Assembly: GCF_000005505.3 (NCBI RefSeq)
Contig: NC_016133.3
Span: forward strand, 19,530,001 to 19,594,000
Direction: 5' to 3'
Source: Brachypodium distachyon
Taxonomy: Eukaryota > Streptophyta > Magnoliopsida > Poales > Poaceae
Length of the DNA stretch: 64,000 bases
Shown: one piece after another, positions 58,417 through 64,000 of the stretch
Layout of the letters: each line of letters starts with the position of its first letter
Position numbering within the stretch: position 1 is the first letter of the stretch
The notes under the pieces: generated by a model
The model's input: only the letters and a program-made list of their open reading frames with translations
The model's database searches: none
Told to the model about the DNA's origin: nothing
Position numbers and translations under genes: made by a program

Positions 58417-59519
58417 ATTGATTTTGCTATCAACAAAGTAATTCCTCGTAATATAAATTGTGCTATAATTATTAGGGCCATGTGAAACTATTTTTGCCCC
58501 TCCCTGACTCATAATATAAGGTGTATCATACTTCGTTAAGCCTATGATTTGATTGGTAGTTACTCTATTAAGTACATGGTTTTATATGATATGAAATCAA
58601 AATAATCCTTAAGTACTTTCTAAATAAATCTAATATGAAATGAGAATCATCCTCAAGTACTTTTGAAAACAAATCTAGCGACTACAAATTTCATTTCATA
58701 TACACCACACGTTAACAATGTAAAAAGAAAGAGACCTTTTTCTAGAAGTCTTCACAAAACACCGAAACGGAGTAGTACGGTTCTCCGTTTATATTATAAA
58801 CAAGGTTACAAGTCTATAGTCTTTCAGAAATGCCCTACTAATTTTTCCTCAAGTATAATTTTTTTTCTGAAATCCGTACGCTGACATATAAAAATGTCAC
58901 AAACATGTTCGCGATGTGTGTGTGACCGTACGGCGATGAAGGTTGACATCTCTAAAAAAAAAAGAAAAAAAGGAAAAGAAAAGGAATGAAAGCAGCATCG
59001 CTCAAACATGCACGGACGACAGAGTCTGTTGGGGACATTCGAATGGAGTTTGACCGGAGTCTTGGTCGAAAACCAGGCGCGAAGAAGAGGTAGTGGGGCG
59101 TCTCAGGGCAGGGAGGAGGAACAGAGCCCAAAGACACGCACGCACACATGCAGCAGATGAATATATGGCAGTTGCCCAGTCGCCCCAGCCATCGCCTCCA
59201 GTTAATCAAGGTGCTCCACAGAACTGCCGCCGCGGGAAGAGCTCCGGATCGCCCTAAACTTAGCCAGATCTCCCAGACCCCTATAAGAATTCACTCGTAA
59301 TCCCCCGATCAATTGTTGAGTTGATCACTCATGCAGTGCTGTGCACCGATCAAATATCGCCCCCTCGCATATGCTCTGGCGCAAGACTGACAGCTGCTAG
59401 CGGATTATTCACCACATTGTTAATTTGTCGCCGGATGCAAGGAGAATAAAAGGATCGATCGATCTTGAGGAAGGAGGAGGAAGAAGAAGAAAGGGGAGGG
59501 ATTTATCGAAGAAGGCTTT

Positions 59520-59527
59520 TTATATAT
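59520..59527 (+). promoter_or_regulatory. TATA box of the polygalacturonase gene
   Basis: TTATATAT in CTTTTTATATATGCG, about 85 bases before the ATG at 59612. This leaves room for a leader of some 55-60 bases. It follows a GA-rich tract (59467-59500). Confidence 0.6.
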
Positions 59528-59611
59528 GCGCTAGATCGAGAGCCTGGGATTCGCCGGCGGCCGGTTCGTGTTGAGGAGCTAGCTAGCTTTAGCTAGGCGG
59601 CCGGGAGAGCC

Positions 59612-61182
59612 ATGGAGGCGCGGCCGCGGCTTCTGCTCGTCGTCGTCGTCGCTGCCGCCATCGTCTCGCTCTGCGGCGCGGTGGCGGCGGAGAACGTGAC
59701 GGTGGCGCAACTGGTGCCGATGTCGTCCTACTACCATGGGGCGCCGGCGCCGACCACCTTCAACGCCAAGAACTACGGCGCCAAAGGAAACGGCGTCAAC
59801 GACGACACCAAGGTACCTATAAAAGAGCTTAACTGAAGGAGCTTAAATTGATCTGTGTTGTGTTTGGTGCTTCTGCTGGTTAATGGAACGCGGCCATTTG
59901 CATTTTGCAGCCGCTGATGGCGGCGTGGAAGGCGGCGTGCGGTGCGGCGGGCACGGTGACGCTGGTGATCCCGGCGGGGACGTACTACATCGGGCCGACC
60001 CAGTTCCACGGGCCCTGCAAGTGCGCCGCCATCACCTTCATGCTCCAGGCAAGGAGATGCCATCCATTAGTTCCTCTTGGTCTTGCAGTTGCAAATTCAA
60101 CCCAGCACGTACTAGGCCACGTACACAAGAAGAAAGGGGACTGACTGACTTACTGAGATGCATTCGTTTTTGCTCTCAATTGGCTGCAGGGGACGCTCAA
60201 GGCGGCGACTGACCTGAAGCGGTTCGGCAACGACTGGATCGAGTTCGGTTGGGTGAACCACCTGACGGTGGCCGGCCAGAACGGCATCATCGACGGCCAG
60301 GGCGCCGCCTCCTGGCCCTTCAACAAGTGCCCCATCCGCAAGGACTGCAAAGTCCTCCCCACCGTCAGTACTCCCCTTAACCCTCTATCCATTGATCCTC
60401 TTCTCTTCTCTTGCTGATCGATCCCAAAATGGTATTATGCGCAGAGCGTGCTGTTCGTCAACAACCAGAACACGGTGGTCAAGGACATCCAGTCGGTGAA
60501 CAGCAAGTTCTTCCACATCGCGCTGCTCAACACCAACAACATCCGGATGAGCAACCTCCGGATCAACGCGCCCGGGAACAGCCCCAACACGGACGGGATC
60601 CACATCGAGCGCTGCAACGGGGTCTTCATCGCCGACACCAAGATCAGCACGGGCGACGACTGCATCTCCATCGGCCAAGGGAACGACAACGTCGACATCT
60701 CCCGCGTCCACTGCGGCCCCGGACACGGCATGAGCGTCGGCTCCCTCGGCCGCTACGTCGGCGAAGGCGACGTCACCCGGATCCACGTCAGGGACATGAC
60801 CTTCGACGGCACCATGAACGGGGTCCGGATCAAGACCTGGGAGAACTCCCCCACCAAGAGCCTGGCCGCCCACATGGTGTTCGAGAATATGGTCATGAAG
60901 GACGTGCAGAACCCGATCATCATCGACCAGAAGTATTGCCCCTACTACAACTGCGAGCACAAGTATGTGTCCGGGGTCACCATCAAGGACATCCAGTTCA
61001 AGAACATCAAGGGCACGGCGTCGCTGCCCGTCGCCGTCATGCTCCGGTGCGGCGTGCCATGCCAGGGCGTCGTGCTGCAGGACGTCGACCTCAAGTTCAA
61101 GGGCCAGGGAGGGGCGTCCTCAAAGTGCGAGAACGCCAAGGCCAAGTACATCGGCTACCAGCACCCGAAGCCATGCCCCTAG
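59612..61182 (+). CDS. Polygalacturonase, glycoside hydrolase family 28 (exopolygalacturonase-like)
   Basis: There are four phase-0 exons: 59612-59812, 59911-60048, 60190-60363 and 60445-61182, giving 416 residues. Residues 1-26 form a signal peptide with a long hydrophobic core ending GAVAA. The mature protein starts soon before the NYGAKGNGVNDDTK block typical of plant enzymes. All four GH28 active-site blocks are present: NTDG (219-222), GDDC (241-244), GHG (264-266) and RIK (299-301); the aspartates in the first two are catalytic by family knowledge. It hydrolyses alpha-1,4-galacturonan in the wall. Intron 2 has a GC donor (CTCCAG|GCAAGG), and no GT nearby keeps the frame. Length and the absence of a propeptide point to the exo/pollen-type clade, but the exo mode is not proven. 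Very GC-rich coding in exons 1-4 is usual for grasses. Confidence 0.93.
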
Positions 61183-62167
61183 CTACCAAGCCGGTTTTTT
61201 TTTTTTTAAAGGAGTTTCAGTGGTTTGGTAGCTAGGAGCTCCGATGAGTGGTGGTGGTATGACCTTTAATTTGATTTTTTTTTTCTCAAGTTTCCTAGAC
61301 GATTTTGATGTTTTTCTTGTTGCTTAGCAGACTTTTTGTGTGGTGCGTGCGTGTGTGTCATAAGGGAGCTGGCAATTGCTGGCATATCTAGTTCTTCTAA
61401 TCACCCAACTTGTGAATACTTGATGCTGTTGTTTACACTAGTAATTGAAGTGAAATAGTCCTATATACTTGAATACTAATAAATAATGAAATTTTTTGCA
61501 AGGTCAATGATATATATTAAATCAACAAATTCCAAAAGTCTTTGGGGGAAGAGATGCCATCTTCCTCCTGCACTCGTCGATGGTGCGACGTCAGTGGAAC
61601 TCGATGCTATCTCTAGACGTCTGAATCATGTCAACGCTAAAAAAAAACGTTGTTGACATAGCGGCCGAAATGTCACCTGTCGAAGCCAAAACATGTGGCT
61701 ATAGTGATACGACAAATAGACAGTCATCCCCAGAAAAGGGACAAAGAGAGTTAGATGACCACCTTTAATTCAGCGACATGGATCTAGAGAGACCTAACCA
61801 CACTAGTTTCATGCTGAAGCCGAAACTGGCCTTGCCTCTTAGAAAAGAAGCACCATCACACAAAGACCATCTAAAAACACGACGGTGGAACCTAAGCCAT
61901 TACTCTAGAAGAGCATTTTTGAGACGATTCACCATCCTCCCCTACACGCCGATGAGGTGGATCGGGAGTCGAGAAAAACCTTATTCTTCTACCGCACAGT
62001 GCATCCATATCCACCATAACTCTAAGAGATATAATCCAGGGTGCTCGCCCCCTCCTGCCCTCCTAGCGGCATCCAGAGGAGGGGACCTGTGGTATCACAG
62101 GCAGTGATCGGTTGTACGTAGACGTCTTTTCTGGAGACAAGCTAGACTATATCAAATAATACAACTT

Positions 62168-62226
62168 GAAGCTCAGAGCAATCAGATGAAAGCTCAGAGC
62201 AATCAGATAAAAGCTCAGAGCAACAG
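62168..62226. repeat. 21-bp tandem repeat, nearly three copies
   Basis: GCTCAGAGCAATCAGATGAA recurs at 62171, 62192 and 62213, the last copy being partial. Confidence 0.9.
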
Positions 62227-62326
62227 TTGCACCCACAGCTCACCTGTATGTCGCCAGCCAGCCATCTCACACAATTGAATCTGAGCAAACACCAGCCTTA
62301 AGTACGAGCAGCTACAAATTAACAGC

Positions 62327-62408
62327 TACTACCTCTGTTCTGTATTAGACGTTTTAGAAAGCTGTTTTAGTTTTCCGGGACGTCAAATAATACGGAACAC
62401 AGGAAGTA
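62327..62408. mobile_element. Short Stowaway-like MITE
   Basis: TACTACCTCTGTTCTGTATT at the left and AATACGGAACACAGGAAGTA at the right are inverted ends at TA, with AGACGTTTT/GGGACGTC inside. It is about 82 bp. Confidence 0.75.
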
Positions 62409-62816
62409 CTCCCTACTACGTATGACAGATCTGAGCTCACTTTGACACCATCTTGATGACCCTCCATGGGAGATCCTAATGCTTGATTAACATGATAACC
62501 CTTCTCCCCAAAAAAGGGAAATCTGACGGATGTAGGTTATATCACCCTGAACATATCTAACTTTCCAGTTACAGAGACTATGTCTACAGCAAACAACTTT
62601 CCCTTAGAGAAAGATGGCATACATGAGAGCAATTGTGCCCCAGAACAACTTTCTTGCTCACAAAAATCCACAAACTTCTCCAGAACCATCCCATTATCAA
62701 CCAAAATCTAGAGAAATGAATCAATGCAATAGTGAACTAACTAGACTACAGAGCACCTTGACAAGAGCAAACCATTGGTTATGTTGGAGATGACTCGGAG
62801 TTGCGGAATCTTTGCT

Positions 62817-63092
62817 TCATGGATTGATGTTGCATTCCCGCAGGAAAGGCTGGTCGTAGTAAAGATACTTGGACCAGTAGCTCCGGAACTTGGGCAGGCC
62901 AATCTCGAGCCAGGGCTTCATGTTGCCGTTGTAATGTATGACAGCAGCACGCTCAATGTCTCTGCTATTTACATGCGGATTGTAACCAAGACCAAGAACA
63001 TGCCACGATCGATTGAGGGGGAACGTCTTGTTCCAGAATGTGATCAGGCCTGGAGGGAGAGTGCCAAGTTTCCATAGCAATCTGTCTTCATT
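62817..63092 (-). CDS. Galacturonosyltransferase (GAUT) family, last exon only
   Basis: This is a 91-codon terminal exon on the minus strand, beginning after TTTTTTAG at 63093 and ending with TGA at 62817-62819. It reads NEDRLLWKLGTLPPGLITFW, then RSWHVLGLGYNPHVNSRDIE, then AAVIHYNGNMKPWLEIGLPK, and closes DQPFLRECNINP. This is the conserved end of GT8-family GAUT proteins, which transfer galacturonic acid in homogalacturonan synthesis in the Golgi. The exon is intact. The preceding exons would lie at higher coordinates, and none was recognised up to 64000. So either the upstream intron exceeds 0.9 kb or the gene is a fragment. Confidence 0.85.
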   Translation of the reverse strand, partial: NEDRLLWKLGTLPPGLITFWNKTFPLNRSWHVLGLGYNPHVNSRDIERAAVIHYNGNMKPWLEIGLPKFRSYWSKYLYYDQPFLRECNINP

Positions 63093-63373
63093 CTAAAAAA
63101 CCAAAGTTGACATGTGTTTAATCAAATCTGGGAGTGAAAGAAGACGAACCAAGGATAGAACTGAAGGTCTTCAAGTCATCAACAGTTTGCACGGTAGCAA
63201 CGTCCATGCAAATATGAACTTTTCGTTCTCTGAATAGAAGTGTCGAGAGATCTGTTGTTTATTACTCCGTACTAAATAGTTGCCTCCCAGTAAGTATTTT
63301 TGGTGCTCCATGGTGAAGCGACCGCACAACTATTGCTTTCAGCCATTGGATTAGTGCTTAGAGGTCAAGATTT
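63093..63373. other. Presumed GAUT intron sequence
   Basis: AT-rich, with no recognised exon. A minus-strand segment near 63150-63240 is open and could be coding, but it matches no GAUT motif I know. Confidence 0.35.
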
Positions 63374-63757
63374 ACTACCAGTTTAGGTCTACAGACTCTC
63401 TTGGGCTGTATCCCCAAGAAGCCCATCTAGTTTCTCTAAGTCTTGGTACCCAGGTAATGTGAGCTCGAAGAGAAATGTGTTTATTACATAGAAAACCTTT
63501 GACTACCAGTTTAGGTCTACAGACTCTCTTGGGCTGTATCCCCAAGAAGCCCATCTAGTTTCTCTAAGTCTTGGTACCCAGGTAATGTGAGCTCGAAGAG
63601 AAATGTGTTTATTACATAGAAAACCTTCGACTACCAGTTTAGGTCTACAGACTCTCTTGGGCTGTATCCCCAAGAAGCCCATCTAGTTTCTCTAAGTCTT
63701 GGTACCCGGGTAATGTGAGCTCGAAGAGAAATGTGTTTATTACATAGAAAACGTTCA
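63374..63757. repeat. Three tandem copies of a 128-bp unit
   Basis: The unit starting ACTACCAGTTTAGGTCTACA begins at 63374, 63502 and 63630. Copies are almost identical; the third has CCCGGGTAATG where the first two have CCCAGGTAATG. Each unit contains a small inverted repeat CTTGGG...CCCAAG. Confidence 0.97.
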
Positions 63758-63839
63758 ACATATACGATTATCTTTTTAGGGATGTAAAGTAACTCAATAC
63801 ATAACATGACGTTTGATTGATTGATGCCAAACATTGTCA

Positions 63840-64000
63840 ATATGGGTATGTTTGGATTGTTGCCAAAACATACCATGCCAAATTTTTTGTCATGACCAAA
63901 AATTTGTTTTTTTTCTTGTTTTTGGATGGTTGCCAATTATTTGGCATGCCGATTGTCTTTAGCCAATTCTAGTTTATTTATTTTTTTGCCAAATTTGGCC
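63840..64000. mobile_element. MITE-like sequence with TTTGG/GCCAAA motifs, cut by window end
   Basis: From GTATGTTTGGATTGTTGCCA to the window end, repeated TTGCCAA, GGCAT and GCCAAATT motifs occur in both orientations, the pattern of a common grass MITE type. The right end and the target duplication are outside the window, so the class is uncertain. Confidence 0.4.

Larger units (their letters stand above)
57073..59611. other. Intergenic region between PPR and polygalacturonase genes
   Basis: Mostly AT-rich, with a short MITE at 58347-58416 and the polygalacturonase promoter from about 59200. Nothing else with coding character was seen. Confidence 0.6.
61183..62816. other. Intergenic region between convergent polygalacturonase and GAUT
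   Basis: It holds the polygalacturonase 3' flank, a 21-bp tandem repeat (62168-62226) and a short MITE (62327-62408). The tract 61500-62120 is somewhat GC-richer and may be a retroelement remnant. No gene was recognised. Confidence 0.55.

Noticed and set aside
60385..60960. 191-codon minus-strand frame over the polygalacturonase
   Set aside because: It is the antisense shadow of the GC-rich GH28 exon 4. Its Asp/Val-rich composition matches no family.
60411..61235. 274-codon + strand frame in a second phase of the polygalacturonase
   Set aside because: Arg/His/Gln-rich product of reading GC-rich codons out of frame. The GH28 motifs are all in the other frame.
1..64000. tRNA, rRNA, CRISPR, bacterial or organellar genome segments
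   Set aside because: No cloverleaf, rRNA signature, spaced repeat array or unspliced organellar gene set was seen. All conserved genes are spliced nuclear plant genes or PPR genes.

Overview
This is a stretch of grass (Poaceae, probably Pooideae) nuclear DNA. The evidence is spliced genes with canonical GT-AG introns, GC-rich 5' coding ends grading to AT-rich 3' ends, several Stowaway-type MITEs with CTCCCTCCGT-like ends at TA, and a Gypsy-like solo LTR. The species cannot be fixed from the sequence. No rRNA, tRNA, CRISPR or bacterial-style operon was seen.

Layout. 1-0.7 kb: 3' end of a PLS-class PPR gene, followed by a degenerate tandem copy of its tail. 2.2-5.9 kb (-): five-exon CUE-like (ubiquitin-related) protein. 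9.0-18.6 kb (+): six-exon CCR4-NOT subunit 10. 20.3-44.4 kb: an accessory block containing a broken FAR1/MULE transposase (+), a small acidic protein gene (+), two tandem decayed paralogues (A and B, +) made of many small exons, and a convergent gene C (-) that carries the same N-terminal domain plus an Ulp1-like C-terminal domain whose catalytic His and Cys look replaced. A 4.4-kb solo LTR flanked by a perfect TAGAT duplication sits between B and C. 45.6-50.7 kb (-): twelve-exon chloroplast translation factor IF-2. 55.1-56.9 kb (-): intronless PLS-class PPR protein resembling Arabidopsis At4g18520 (PDM1/SEL1). 59.6-61.2 kb (+): GH28 polygalacturonase. 62.8-63.1 kb (-): last exon of a GAUT galacturonosyltransferase. 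The window ends with a 128-bp unit repeated three times and a MITE-like sequence.

The conserved genes are ordinary single-locus plant genes for organelle expression, mRNA turnover, ubiquitin and pectin. They do not form a pathway cluster, although a pectin-degrading and a pectin-synthesising gene are neighbours. The unusual part is the 20-44 kb block. Its ends transcribe inward (transposase from the left, Ulp1-like gene from the right), as in MuDR-type elements. It is rich in the tetramer GTAC, and A and B share a promoter motif and a C-terminal tail. I could not find convincing terminal inverted repeats, so reading the block as one large Mutator-like/Kaonashi-like element is inference. Exon boundaries were deduced by hand from splice consensus and reading-frame phase, and no database search was run.
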